Positions 17,638 to 26,848 of a DNA stretch of 64,000 nucleotides are shown in pieces. The first letter of the stretch is position 1. Each line of letters opens with the position of its first letter. The position numbers were made by a program, and so were the translations under genes. The stretch comes from Wolbachia endosymbiont (group A) of Rhinocyllus conicus (GTDB lineage: Bacteria > Pseudomonadota > Alphaproteobacteria > Rickettsiales > Anaplasmataceae). The notes under the pieces are model-generated. The model was not told the DNA's origin and did no database searches. It saw nothing but the letters and a program-made list of their open reading frames with translations. The DNA is taken from assembly GCF_947250775.1 (NCBI RefSeq), contig NZ_OX366349.1, positions 1,488,001 through 1,552,000 on the forward strand, written 5' to 3'.

Positions 17638-18329
17638 AATTCTCTTAATTCTTTCAAAGTTCCGTTAAATTTATTTCTGTCACATTTTCCGATTCCTTCT
17701 ACTTCATGTGGCTCTGGACTTGTTTTACCGTCAGTATATTGCCATAAAATCCAATCATTCCAGCCTTTTGGTAATGTGAGCTCTTTTCTCCAGCTTGCTA
17801 TCCATAATGGACATTTTGTCAAAGTTGGCGTGGCAAAATCCTTAAGAAAATAGCTACTGCCATAAATTAGGGGTAATCTTCCTGTTACTTCTTCAACTCT
17901 CTTTACAAATTCCTCAGCTTGCTTAACTGTAATATTTTTGCCACTTTTGTTTTCTTCAATATCCAGCGCAAGTATGGTATTTTTGCTTTCGCCTACCGTT
18001 TTTAGAAAATGATCAGCTTGATTCTTGCCGTTTCCTTCTGTGCCAAAATGATATGCTCCCCAGAGTAATCCTTCTTCTTCAGCTTTCTTTCTTCTCTTCG
18101 CATACTTTGAATCCACATATTTTAGCCCTTGTGTTGCCTTGTGAATTACTCCAACTATACCATTCTCTTTAGCTAACTCAAAATCCACATTTTCTTGCCA
18201 ATGTGACAAATCTATTATTCCATTTACTGGACTCTCTCTATTCTCCCATAGTTTTATAAAAGTTTTTAATTGCTCTAAAAATTCAGAATATTCCTCTTTT
18301 ACAACTTTTCTCAGAAAATTTTCCCTCAT
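17625..18329 (-). CDS. Glycoside hydrolase family 25 lysozyme (endolysin)
   Basis: A 234-residue protein. After a 40-residue helical lead comes the GH25 barrel: GIIDLSHWQENVDF (catalytic Asp), VIHKATQGLKYVD, LLWGAYHFGTEG, and LALDIEENKS with the DxE pair, ending with WILWQYTDGK. It would cleave peptidoglycan between MurNAc and GlcNAc. Its location between gpW and portal genes within the head operon is unusual for lambda but known in WO. Confidence 0.93.
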   Translation of the reverse strand: MRENFLRKVVKEEYSEFLEQLKTFIKLWENRESPVNGIIDLSHWQENVDFELAKENGIVGVIHKATQGLKYVDSKYAKRRKKAEEEGLLWGAYHFGTEGNGKNQADHFLKTVGESKNTILALDIEENKSGKNITVKQAEEFVKRVEEVTGRLPLIYGSSYFLKDFATPTLTKCPLWIASWRKELTLPKGWNDWILWQYTDGKTSPEPHEVEGIGKCDRNKFNGTLKELREFWLV

Positions 18330-18550
18330 ATAACTCCTTTATTTGTTGCAAAAATAATCTTTCGTTTAGGCTTCATTCCAGCAATCTTTAGTTCACCTTT
18401 GATGCGTTGTCTGAGGCTGAGCAAATCATTTATCTGAACTTCAGCATATCTCACAACATGGTCACCATATGCAATTGATACCACTCTTTCGCCACTCTGA
18501 AGCTTCTTTATTGCTTGTTCAACTTGAATTAAATAATCTTCGTTATACAT
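18326..18550 (-). CDS. Head-tail joining protein gpW
   Basis: A 74-residue protein matching lambda gpW (68 residues): DYLIQVEQAIKKLQSGERVV, then VVRYAEVQINDLLSLRQRIK. Its stop overlaps the lysozyme start by 4 bases, and its start adjoins the terminase stop. gpW stabilises packaged DNA and starts the tail-attachment interface. Confidence 0.9.
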   Translation of the reverse strand: MYNEDYLIQVEQAIKKLQSGERVVSIAYGDHVVRYAEVQINDLLSLRQRIKGELKIAGMKPKRKIIFATNKGVI

Positions 18551-20383
18551 TTATTGCTTGCTGATCCATTTGCTTTTGACTATTTTCTTTGATTTTTTAC
18601 TTTCTGGTTTTTCACTTAAACTATTCCATTTACTCTCTGGCCATCTGTCTATTCCCAGTGCTATCGATGCAGCTCTTGCATAAATTCGGCAATCTAGTAC
18701 TTCATTTCTTTCTCTTACCTTTTGCCACTCTTGTTTAGTGTATCCTTTTACTACTTTGCTGACTAATTGCTCTGCCGTTAGTTGCTTAAAATATTCAGGT
18801 GCATACTCAGGAAAATGACAATATCCTGCTGGCACTTTTTCTTTTTCCCCGTTTTTTAAAACATTAAGTAGCTGAAAAAGCTCTGACTTTAATATCGATA
18901 CTCCTACTGGCCAGAGCTTTATTCCTCTCTTTAGCTTTTGACCACCAACTGTTATATCAACTCTACTTGGGCTACTCAGCGGCACTAGTGCTTTATTTAC
19001 ACCTTTCACTGCCATTACTCTTCCAGACCCTTGATGACTTCTCACCCAGTTGTAAACTTCCTGCGTTGCATACCCTGCATCAACTGCCATCATGCTTATC
19101 ATATATTCAAGATCATTTTCACCGATAAAATGATGATTGAGTAACTCTGAAAGCTTTCCCCATACTTCTCCTCCTCCAGTATCACCTTCAAATACTCGGT
19201 AGTCTATTGACCAACTTTCGCGGCTTTTTCCCCATGCTACAACTTCTACTTCTAAACGATCTTTTTGGACATCAACACCTGCTGTGAGAACTACTTCGCC
19301 TTTTGGTACTGTGCCAATCTGAAAAAATTCTCTCCTGTTAAATAATTGCTTCCAGTCTGGTACTTCTCCTTTATCTACCCAAGTTTCTCCTAAAGTGGTA
19401 TTTATCCAAACTTTCAGTGATTGTTCGCTTTCCTTTGCATGAAGAAAATCTTCTACTGCTTGTTGCCAACTATACCAGCCAACTGGACTATAAAGACTGG
19501 AAAGATGAAATCCTTTTTTCTCACCTTTTACTCTATTAGTAGGCCTCCATTCTCCACGCTCAAGCATCTCTGTCTTTTGATGATTTTCTATTTTGCCGCT
19601 ACATTCAGTGCAGACATAATGTGCTGTTCTTGAGTCGTTGTTTTCCCATTTAATTTGTGACCATTTCAGAACTTGATAGTAATTACAATATGGACATGGT
19701 ACAAAAAAATATCTCTTATCTGTTGCTTCAAATTCTTTCTCAATTCTGCTTATTCCATGAATCGTTGGTGTCGATACTAAAAAAATCTTTCGCCGTGCAA
19801 ATGTATTAGTACGGGCTATGCTGAGTAAAACTGGATCTCCTTCACCTCCCGAATCTCCTGGATAGGCATCTATCTCATCAAGAAAGAGGTATTTTACTGG
19901 CATAGATCGGAGGCCTACACTGCTGTTTGCTCCAGTTATTACTACTATTCCACCTGGAAATTCCTTACTTTGCACAGTATTGCCCGAATCTCTTGACCTT
20001 GGGTCTTTTACTTTACTTTTTAAACATGGTGTACTCTCTATTAACGGCGCAAATCTTCCTTTTGACCAGCGTTTTCCCATTTCAACTGTTGGCTGTACTA
20101 CTAGCATTGGACCTGGTGTTTGATCGATGATATAGCCAATCCAATTGTTACCAGCTTCTGTTCCTCCAATCTGCGCTCCTTTCATGAATACTACTTTTTC
20201 TGCTGGTGAGGACGGAGATAGTGAATCCATGATTTCTTTTAAATAAGGAGTTCTCTCTGTTCTCCATTTACCTGGCTCTGATGCTGCAGTTGCTGCTAAA
20301 ACTCGATACTCATTCGCCCACTCTGATACTTTAAGTTGCGGGTCTGGTCTTAAACCTTCAGAAAATGATGTGGCGTATATCAT
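18551..20383 (-). CDS. Terminase large subunit (lambda gpA family)
   Basis: A 610-residue protein. ATPase part: variant Walker A FMKGAQIGGTEAGNNW near residue 65, Walker B YLFLDEIDAYPGD near 170, coupling motif LVSTPTIHGIS near 205, then a CxxC zinc-binding pair (CPYCNYY, CTECSGK). Nuclease part: VVLTAGVDVQKDRLEVEVVA and MMAVDAGYATQEVYNW, with acidic residues of an RNase H-like site. It cuts concatemeric DNA and drives packaging. Reading frame is intact. Confidence 0.95.
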   Translation of the reverse strand: MIYATSFSEGLRPDPQLKVSEWANEYRVLAATAASEPGKWRTERTPYLKEIMDSLSPSSPAEKVVFMKGAQIGGTEAGNNWIGYIIDQTPGPMLVVQPTVEMGKRWSKGRFAPLIESTPCLKSKVKDPRSRDSGNTVQSKEFPGGIVVITGANSSVGLRSMPVKYLFLDEIDAYPGDSGGEGDPVLLSIARTNTFARRKIFLVSTPTIHGISRIEKEFEATDKRYFFVPCPYCNYYQVLKWSQIKWENNDSRTAHYVCTECSGKIENHQKTEMLERGEWRPTNRVKGEKKGFHLSSLYSPVGWYSWQQAVEDFLHAKESEQSLKVWINTTLGETWVDKGEVPDWKQLFNRREFFQIGTVPKGEVVLTAGVDVQKDRLEVEVVAWGKSRESWSIDYRVFEGDTGGGEVWGKLSELLNHHFIGENDLEYMISMMAVDAGYATQEVYNWVRSHQGSGRVMAVKGVNKALVPLSSPSRVDITVGGQKLKRGIKLWPVGVSILKSELFQLLNVLKNGEKEKVPAGYCHFPEYAPEYFKQLTAEQLVSKVVKGYTKQEWQKVRERNEVLDCRIYARAASIALGIDRWPESKWNSLSEKPESKKSKKIVKSKWISKQ

Positions 20384-22190
20384 ATCACTAGCTCTTCACC
20401 ATCATTAGATGATATTTCCACATCACTTAAATTAGGACTTATGCTCTCACTTGTTTTCTCACTTTCAAGTTCAGTAAACATTTTCTTTTCAAGTGCTTCT
20501 TCTATATACTTCTGAATTAAATTACTCATTATTATTGCAGCTATGAGCGCAACTATTCCTACCATTACCGCAGCTATAATGTTAGGGTAAATTCCCACTA
20601 TCGCTATTGCACATACTGTTATAGAGACACAGACGATATTGATGTATTTCTTTATTTTTTTGTCTGCTATTTTCCTTTCTTCAAAATATTTATTGCTCAA
20701 TAAATGAAATGTCGGAAAGTTGTCATTTTTTCCAAATAAAACTATATCTTTTTCTTTGCTTAATAACTTTATCAGTTTTATGTTATTTGTTGTTATTGCG
20801 TACTCAAAAACATCTGTAGCATCTGCTCTTTTCTTTAGCAGTAATTTTACTATATTAAAATGCCTATTTATTGCCGCAAGATATATAGCTGATTCTCCTT
20901 TATTGTTTAAAATATCTACTTCAACTCCCTCTTCCAAAATCGCTTCTAGGAACTCCTCGTATCCTTTTTTTGCAGCTAAATGAAGTAAACTGTTTTTATC
21001 TTCTCCATATTTATTACTCACTAAAACTTCCACTATATCTTGTTTATTCCCTTCTCTTGCATAACAAAATGGTGTTTTGCCATTATCATCTCTAATCAAA
21101 GGATCTATGTCTTTTCTTGTTAATAAGATTTCTATGGTTTTGAACTTATCTGCATAATGTAGTGGCGTTTTATTTTCATAATCTTGTAAATTGACCTTGG
21201 AGTTCGACGCATTTATTAAACACCTTACAATATCTAAACATAAATCCCGTTCATCATAGTTGCTAATGCTTACAGCATTGTGAAGAGGTGATAACTTTGT
21301 TGAATTTCCTCCACTGCCAGTCCTATTCACATTTGCATCAAGGTCTACTAGTTTTTTTACTACTCCTATTCTCTTGTTGTTTACTGCATAATGAATTGCT
21401 GCATGATTTCTCACGTCAAGAACATCTTTGTCCGCATTTCCTTCTCTAATTAAAATTTCTACTATTTCTTCATGTCCAGCTCCTGCTGCTAAGTGTAATG
21501 GGGTATGTAGTAGAGCATTCTGTTCATTAACATTAACCCCTTTGTCGAGTAAAAACCTTACAGCATTTGCTTCATTCAACATCGCAGCTAAATGAAGTAA
21601 GCTATCTTTCTCTGATCCGTATTGGCTTTGTTGCATCGCTAGCTATGATGGATTAAAGATAAAAAAGATGGAGAATATCAGTAGCTTATTATTCTGGTAT
21701 TTATAACAAGAACGGTCAGTGAATACCTAAATTTGAGTAAAAGAAATTTCACTACCACTCACTAATCCGGCTAAAATTCAAGAATTTCAATGCTTTAGCT
21801 ATTTTCAATAGAATTAAGTTTATTAATATAAATAATAAATTACTATTCTTAAATTTGATCAGATTGATTGCAAAAAAACAAGATTTTCAATAGGTTGCTT
21901 ATAATCCTAGCTATAGTTAGCCTTTCATAAGTAGCGATGCAACAAAGCCATCCGTATTTGTGATTGATTAGTGCTTGTAATATTTCTTCTCTTGCACAAG
22001 AGAGCGCACTTTTACCATCATCATCAGTAATTAGTGGATTAATATTTTTCCTGTTCAGTAAGAGCGCAACCATGCTAAGCTCGTTAATTTCTACTGCATA
22101 ATGTAATGGTGTTTTTCCGTTTAACCCTCTGACATTAACATCCACTCCAGGTTGATTAATGAGACACTTTATTAATTCTAAAACAGACAT
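20380..22190 (-). pseudogene. Ankyrin-repeat membrane protein gene split by a MITE
   Basis: Two frames on the minus strand belong to one gene: 22190 to about 21950 (MSVLELIKCLINQPGVDVNV, ending LINHKYG) and 21612 down to 20380 (GSEKDSLLHLAAMLNEANAV onward). They rejoin in frame when the 326-bp element plus one copy of its 9-bp target is removed, giving about 491 residues. It has about ten ankyrin repeats, then two hydrophobic segments (IVCVSITVCAIAIVGIYP, IIAAVMVGIVALIAAIIM) and an acidic tail. The downstream part still opens at TTG or ATG-like codons and may be translated alone. It sits between the two terminase genes and overlaps both starts, so it is part of the late operon. Confidence 0.85.
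21624..21949. mobile_element. 326-bp MITE-like element, copy A
   Basis: Terminal inverted repeats GGCTTTGTTGCATCGCTA at one end and its complement at the other (the second base block differs slightly inside). It is flanked by a direct 9-bp repeat ATCCGTATT (21615-21623 and 21950-21958). It encodes no transposase. The same 326-bp sequence occurs inverted at 53065-53390. It is probably mobilised by a full-length IS elsewhere in the genome; the family is uncertain because ends of this type occur in several IS families. Confidence 0.85.
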
Positions 22191-22672
22191 TATAAAAATT
22201 TAGCGTTAGATAATTCTTGGAGTGAGTTTGTAATCTCTTCAGTTAGCGTCTTATGAATCTTTTCAGTCTCACTCAGTGATGCAAGTAGTGCTGAAACTCT
22301 ATTTGGAATATTAAGCAAATTATTACGGACAACTCTTGCTACATTAAATGCTTCGTTTTTCACTTCCTCTACTGCTACAAGTTCTCCTATCTCAGCCCTA
22401 GCTTTTGCCTCAAGAAGTTTACCTCGTTCCATTTCATTTTTTATTCGAGTTTTTAGCAACATCGTGGAAAGGTTACTTGTATTTTCGTTTTCTGGATTTT
22501 TTCTCCTCAGTGGCTGACTTGGATCTCTTATTGCTGCTACCGCTTCATTTGCTTGCTCTCGGTCGATCAAACCATCCTCCAACTCAACTATTCCTTTTTT
22601 TACTAAATAACAGACATATTGCTTTGATACTCCTATCTCTCTTGCCCATTCTGTTTGTGTGATCTTTTCCAC
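22190..22672 (-). CDS. Terminase small subunit, Nu1-like
   Basis: A 160-residue protein. The N-terminus is a winged helix-turn-helix (TQTEWAREIGVSKQYVCYLV) as in lambda gpNu1, followed by a linker (DPSQPLRRKNPENE) and a long helical part (MLLKTRIKNEMERGKLLEAK) for contact with the large subunit. It precedes the large subunit in the same operon, separated only by the ankyrin gene. It would recognise cos and position gpA. Confidence 0.82.
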   Translation of the reverse strand: MEKITQTEWAREIGVSKQYVCYLVKKGIVELEDGLIDREQANEAVAAIRDPSQPLRRKNPENENTSNLSTMLLKTRIKNEMERGKLLEAKARAEIGELVAVEEVKNEAFNVARVVRNNLLNIPNRVSALLASLSETEKIHKTLTEEITNSLQELSNAKFL

Positions 22673-22688
22673 TTTTTTTGCTTCTTTT

Positions 22689-23894
22689 TTACAAATTTTC
22701 TTCTTGAATCTCTGAAAAAGTTTTACCAGTACCGGCTAAAATGGCATCTCTTCCCGTGTATACTTGCCAACGTTTTATGGTTACATCTACAAATTTTGAA
22801 TCTAGCTCTATTGTCCTACAAATTCTTCCTGTTCTCTCACATGCAATCAGTGTGCTGCCAGAACCGCTAAATGGATCAAGTACTATGTCTCCTGGTCTAC
22901 TGCTATTAACTATTGCTCTCTCCATTAGCTCTACTGGCTTCATTGTTGGGTGCAGTGAGTTATGTATTGGCTTATCATAAAACCATAGATCACTTTGATT
23001 TCTACCTCCATGCCACTCACGTTTATTGCCACTTTTCCATCCATAGAGCATTGCTTCATATTGTCTCTGATAATCAGATCTTCCTAGCGTAAAGTGATTC
23101 TTTGCCCAAATGATAAATGTCGACCATTTTCCTCCTGCCTCCTCAAATACTTTTTGCAACGTTGAAAACTCTGATGATGATATGCAGATGTAAATTGCAC
23201 CTTTCGTATATGCTAAAATATGGGAACAGATGTCATAGAGAAAAAGTTCGTACTTTTCACCTTGATTATCATTTAATATCTTTTTATCTTGACTATTACC
23301 ATAATCAACGTTATATGGAGGATCACAAACAGTAATGTCTGCCATTTTATCATCTAACAGCGCTTTATATGATTCAACTACAGAGCTATCACCACAATAG
23401 ATTCGATGATCACCTAAAATCCAAAGATCACCTGATTTTGTTACTTTTTTGTCATCAACAACTAAGTCAGAAAGATCTTCTTTTTCACTATCTAAATCAT
23501 CAAGGAAATGTTGAACTTTTTCTAATTCAAATCCTGTCATTTTAAGATCAAACTGTAAATCTTCTAATTCTTGAATTTCCACCTTCAAAAGATCATCATC
23601 CCACTTTGCCCAATTAGCTGATTGATTTGCCAGTAATCGAAAAGCTTTGGTTTGTGGTTCATTTAGATTATCACTTAAGACTACGGGAATACTCTCCATA
23701 CCAAGTTTTCTTGCTGCTTTAAGTCTTAAATGACCATCAACCACAGTTCCATCGCTTTTTACAACTATTGGTATACGAAAGCCAAATTCCCTGATTGAAG
23801 CACACATTCTGTTTACTACGTCATCATTTTTACGTGGATTACGCTCATATTCGACTAGATTTTCAACAGGATAGTAGTGGATTGCTAAATTCAT
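22689..23894 (-). CDS. ParB-domain DNA methyltransferase (beta-type, N6-Ade/N4-Cyt)
   Basis: A 401-residue fusion. Residues 1-95 are a ParB/Srx-like nuclease domain (NLVEYERNPRKNDDVVNRMC, VDGHLRLKAARKLGMESIPV). The methylase has motif IV DPPYNVDYG around residue 190 and motif I DPFSGSGSTLIACERTGR around 345, the beta order in which DPPY precedes the AdoMet site. It likely marks phage DNA against host or rival restriction, or regulates packaging, since it is transcribed just before the terminase small subunit. Confidence 0.92.
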   Translation of the reverse strand: MNLAIHYYPVENLVEYERNPRKNDDVVNRMCASIREFGFRIPIVVKSDGTVVDGHLRLKAARKLGMESIPVVLSDNLNEPQTKAFRLLANQSANWAKWDDDLLKVEIQELEDLQFDLKMTGFELEKVQHFLDDLDSEKEDLSDLVVDDKKVTKSGDLWILGDHRIYCGDSSVVESYKALLDDKMADITVCDPPYNVDYGNSQDKKILNDNQGEKYELFLYDICSHILAYTKGAIYICISSSEFSTLQKVFEEAGGKWSTFIIWAKNHFTLGRSDYQRQYEAMLYGWKSGNKREWHGGRNQSDLWFYDKPIHNSLHPTMKPVELMERAIVNSSRPGDIVLDPFSGSGSTLIACERTGRICRTIELDSKFVDVTIKRWQVYTGRDAILAGTGKTFSEIQEENL

Positions 23895-23946
23895 ATAATT
23901 ACTGTACTAATTAAAAAGTTAATATTCAAAATATCTCTGACGCTAA

Positions 23947-24000
23947 AGAAGGCCTGGGGTTGAACCCACCAAACCCGCCAGTATGGCCGAAAGGACCCAC
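23947..24000. other. GC-rich structured patch upstream of the methylase-terminase genes
   Basis: A stretch of about 54 bp that is clearly richer in GC than its surroundings. It contains the palindrome GGGTTGAACCC (23957-23967), the stem GCCAGTATGGC (23979-23989) and repeated CCC/GGG blocks. It lies in the only sizeable gap of the packaging end of the late operon. It could be a packaging (cos-like) site, a structured leader or a terminator. No coding frame crosses it. Confidence 0.35.
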
Positions 24001-24014
24001 TTTTACGGTATTTT

Positions 24015-24470
24015 TTATGTGTTAAAATCTTTACCAAGATTCATAGCGTAAAACATTAATGCCAAAGCATCCCCCTCATTATCATCTCTAGGTGAAAAAC
24101 TTTTTTCACGTATCGCTTCAATAACTTCACTCTTACTTGCATTGCCTTTGCCTGTTATAAAGCGTTTTATAGTTTTAACATTAACACCTTTGTACGGCAC
24201 ATGATGTTCTTCACACCAAGCAGAGAGAACAGCCAAAAACCCACCGTAGCAATGAGCTGCATCAGTTCCTAGATGTCTTCTCACTTCTTCAAAATACACT
24301 GCAGTGAACTCATGTTTCAAAGAATTAAGCCAATTACGAAAATTCAAGAAGCACATGCCACCTCCGCTAAAACGGCTACCATGAAAACTTTTGCTTCCAC
24401 TTTCAATTACTCCATTGGTTAGAATTGCCCAGCCTGTCTGTTTACCGAGGTCCAGTGTTAGGATTGACAT
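24015..24470 (-). CDS. RuvC-like Holliday junction resolvase
   Basis: A 151-residue RNase H-fold nuclease. ILTLDLGKQTGWAI gives the first catalytic Asp, VYFEEVRRHLGTD the Glu, and SPRDDNEGDALALMFYA the final Asp pair; KTIKRFITGKGNASKSEVIE is the conserved DNA-binding block. Many phages use such enzymes to resolve branched DNA before packaging. It is the first gene of the minus-strand operon behind the shared promoter region. Confidence 0.88.
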   Translation of the reverse strand: MSILTLDLGKQTGWAILTNGVIESGSKSFHGSRFSGGGMCFLNFRNWLNSLKHEFTAVYFEEVRRHLGTDAAHCYGGFLAVLSAWCEEHHVPYKGVNVKTIKRFITGKGNASKSEVIEAIREKSFSPRDDNEGDALALMFYAMNLGKDFNT

Positions 24471-24610
24471 TATTTAAAACACTGATTCCAAAATATCGTC
24501 TGGTTCCTACAACGTACTATCAAAAAGCGGTTTATAGTTTTTTTGTTGGCCAACAACGGAAATCCAAGAATCTTATGCTACTTAACTAGAGAGAGGTTGC
24601 ATTTCATTCT

Positions 24611-24653
24611 CCCCTTAATAATATAAGTTCAACTTTTTTCGAAAAAGTGTTCA
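24611..24653 (-). promoter_or_regulatory. Prophage composite promoter motif 1 (drives minus-strand operon)
   Basis: Minus strand reads TGAACAC, a 15-base spacer, GTTGAACTTATATTATTAAG and then GGG. The two TGAAC half-sites start 22 bp apart. It lies 141 bp upstream of the RuvC start. The same arrangement is found at 24733, 28403 and 34536, which makes chance unlikely. Confidence 0.6.
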
Positions 24654-24732
24654 GTTTTTTTGTTCTCTTGTTTCATCAATAAACTCACCAGAAAATTTTA
24701 TAAACCATTGCAATAGTTGCAACTGCTGTACG

Positions 24733-24772
24733 TGTACACTTCTTCAAAAAACATTGAACTATATTAATTAAG
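24733..24772 (+). promoter_or_regulatory. Prophage composite promoter motif 2 (drives primase gene)
   Basis: TGTACAC, 15-base spacer, then TTGAACTATATTAATTAAGG; half-sites again 22 bp apart. It ends 16 bases before the primase-helicase ATG at 24788. It diverges from the motif at 24611-24653, so the 24.47-24.79 kb gap is a divergent control region. Confidence 0.55.
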
Positions 24773-24787
24773 GCAACTGGAGAGTTT

Positions 24788-26848
24788 ATGTATTCACAGG
24801 ATCATTTTTCAACAAAAGGGACAGCAGACCTAAAAACACAGCTTTTACAAAATATCAGATCTTGTCTTTCGTACTTATTACCTTACGGAACTTTTCACAA
24901 AAATGAGTTTCAAGTAGGTGATATCTGGGGTAATAAAGGAAAAAGTTTAAGAGTAGAACTGAGTGGCAGTAGAGCCGGTCTATGGAATGATTTTGCAACT
25001 GGAGAAGGTGGTGATATTATCGACCTTTGGGCAGCTGTGCATAGAAAGAATGCAAGGACAGAGTTTTCTGAGGTAATAGTTTCAATAAGCGAATGGCTTG
25101 GCAAACAACACACTAGAGAAAAAAAGAGTATCAAAGATCTAGAACAGTACATGACTTACAGCTGGAATTATTACGATGAAGACAACCAGATTATAGTTAT
25201 AGTTTACCGTTATGACCCTCCTGAAGGAAAGAAAGAATATCGTCCATTTGATGTTAAAACGTTTAATTATGCTTCACCAGAAATAAGGCCTCTATATAAT
25301 ATACCAGGCATTTTAAAATCTGATAAAGTTGTTCTAGTTGAAGGAGAAAAATGTGCTGAAGCGCTGATAGAACAAGGAATTACTGCAACAACAGCGATGT
25401 CTGGAGCAAATGCACCTATTGAGAAAACAGATTGGACTCCACTTAAAGGTAAACACATTATTATATGGCCAGACAATGATGAAGCAGGTAATAAATACGC
25501 AAAAAATGCTGAAAAAAAGCTTTTAGAGATCGGAGTTGCATCACTTGTTGTTCTTAAGATTCCACAAGGTAAACCGAAAGGGTGGGATGCTGCAGATGGT
25601 GTACAAGAAGGTATAAATATTTCGGAATTCATCGAAAAAAAATCTACAAAAAAGCCACTTAACATTTTAGATTGGAGTGTGAGTCGTTATTTAGGTCCAG
25701 TACCAATACAAAGGTTTCTTGTTGAAGGTTTATTCCCTTTAGGTGTTACCTCAATAGTAGCTGCTATGGGAGATACAGGTAAAGGTATGCTTCTTCTTGA
25801 TCTAGCACTTAAAGTTGCAAGTAACGCAGATCAAACATGCGGTTTTGGTCCACTTGTGACAGAACATGGATCAGTGGTAATTTTTTCAGCAGAAGATGAT
25901 GCAGATGAAATACATCGTCGTCTCGATCGCCTTGATCCTGAAGGTAAAAGGGCAGAATATCAAGATAGGTTGTTTATTGTACCTATACCAAATACAGGAG
26001 AACCTTTTTCTGTAGTAAAAACTAATATGCGTGGCAAATGTCCTGAAATTTCAGAAAAGTTTGCAGATATCAGAGCACAATTAAGCTCGATTAACAATTT
26101 AAAACTTATTGTTTTTGATCCATTAACATCATTTGTCCATGCAGATATAAATGCGGATCCAGAGATGGGATGGTACACAATGGGGTTACTTGCTAGTTTG
26201 GCAAGTGAAACAGGAGCAACTACAATTGTAGCACATCACATGAGAAAACCTAAATGTGGAGGACCAATCACAACTGTAGAGCAAGCAAGAGAGGCAATAA
26301 GAGGAACTACTGCACTTGTTGATGGAGTTAGGTGTTCTTTTGCATTATGGCCTGCTTCTGCAGACAATCAAAACATTGTATTTGAGACATTCAAGATGAA
26401 TAAAGTTAATAATGCAGTATATCAAGGAGCTATAGTTAAATCTAATGGGTCAACAGATAGGAGTATAAGAACTTACTTGCGTTCTTCAACTGGCTTGCTT
26501 GAGGATATATCTGAAGAATTTAAGCTCAAAAAAATATCTGATGAATACTTAAAAAAGATACTTGTGCAAGCTATAGCAGTTTCAGCAGAAGAAGGGCACC
26601 CATTTACGCATACAGGTGGACCAGGGGTGTTTAAACAGCGGCATAGATTACCAGCTGCATTTCATGATATTAGTAGGCATAAACTTGAATACCTAGCACA
26701 AAGCTTATTAAACGAGCGTAAGATAATTAAAGGCATGGCTACACACTCAAAAGAAGATAAGTGGCTTGATATACCAACAGGACCATTTGCTAAGGGTAAA
26801 GGTGATTTTAATGTAGGTGCAGGAAAGTTTGAAGTAGTTAACTTTTGA
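24788..26848 (+). CDS. Phage primase-helicase (TOPRIM plus RepA-like AAA ATPase)
   Basis: A 686-residue protein. The N-terminus has a CHC2-like unit without the zinc cysteines (WNDFATGEGGDIIDLWAAVH). TOPRIM follows with VVLVEGEKCAEALIEQG (catalytic Glu) and IIIWPDNDEAGNKYA (DxD). The helicase half (about 310-560) has Walker A SIVAAMGDTGKGMLLLDLAL, where Gly replaces Ser/Thr as is common in this family, Walker B KLIVFDPLTSF and sensor ATTIVAHHMRKPK. A winged C-terminus completes it. It would prime and unwind phage DNA. Sits first in the plus-strand replication operon. Confidence 0.9.
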   Translation: MYSQDHFSTKGTADLKTQLLQNIRSCLSYLLPYGTFHKNEFQVGDIWGNKGKSLRVELSGSRAGLWNDFATGEGGDIIDLWAAVHRKNARTEFSEVIVSISEWLGKQHTREKKSIKDLEQYMTYSWNYYDEDNQIIVIVYRYDPPEGKKEYRPFDVKTFNYASPEIRPLYNIPGILKSDKVVLVEGEKCAEALIEQGITATTAMSGANAPIEKTDWTPLKGKHIIIWPDNDEAGNKYAKNAEKKLLEIGVASLVVLKIPQGKPKGWDAADGVQEGINISEFIEKKSTKKPLNILDWSVSRYLGPVPIQRFLVEGLFPLGVTSIVAAMGDTGKGMLLLDLALKVASNADQTCGFGPLVTEHGSVVIFSAEDDADEIHRRLDRLDPEGKRAEYQDRLFIVPIPNTGEPFSVVKTNMRGKCPEISEKFADIRAQLSSINNLKLIVFDPLTSFVHADINADPEMGWYTMGLLASLASETGATTIVAHHMRKPKCGGPITTVEQAREAIRGTTALVDGVRCSFALWPASADNQNIVFETFKMNKVNNAVYQGAIVKSNGSTDRSIRTYLRSSTGLLEDISEEFKLKKISDEYLKKILVQAIAVSAEEGHPFTHTGGPGVFKQRHRLPAAFHDISRHKLEYLAQSLLNERKIIKGMATHSKEDKWLDIPTGPFAKGKGDFNVGAGKFEVVNF

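Noticed and set aside
23947..24000. GGTTCAACCC-like box as part of a tRNA gene
   Set aside because: No matching acceptor stem, D-arm or anticodon arm could be placed on either strand; only the short palindrome fits.
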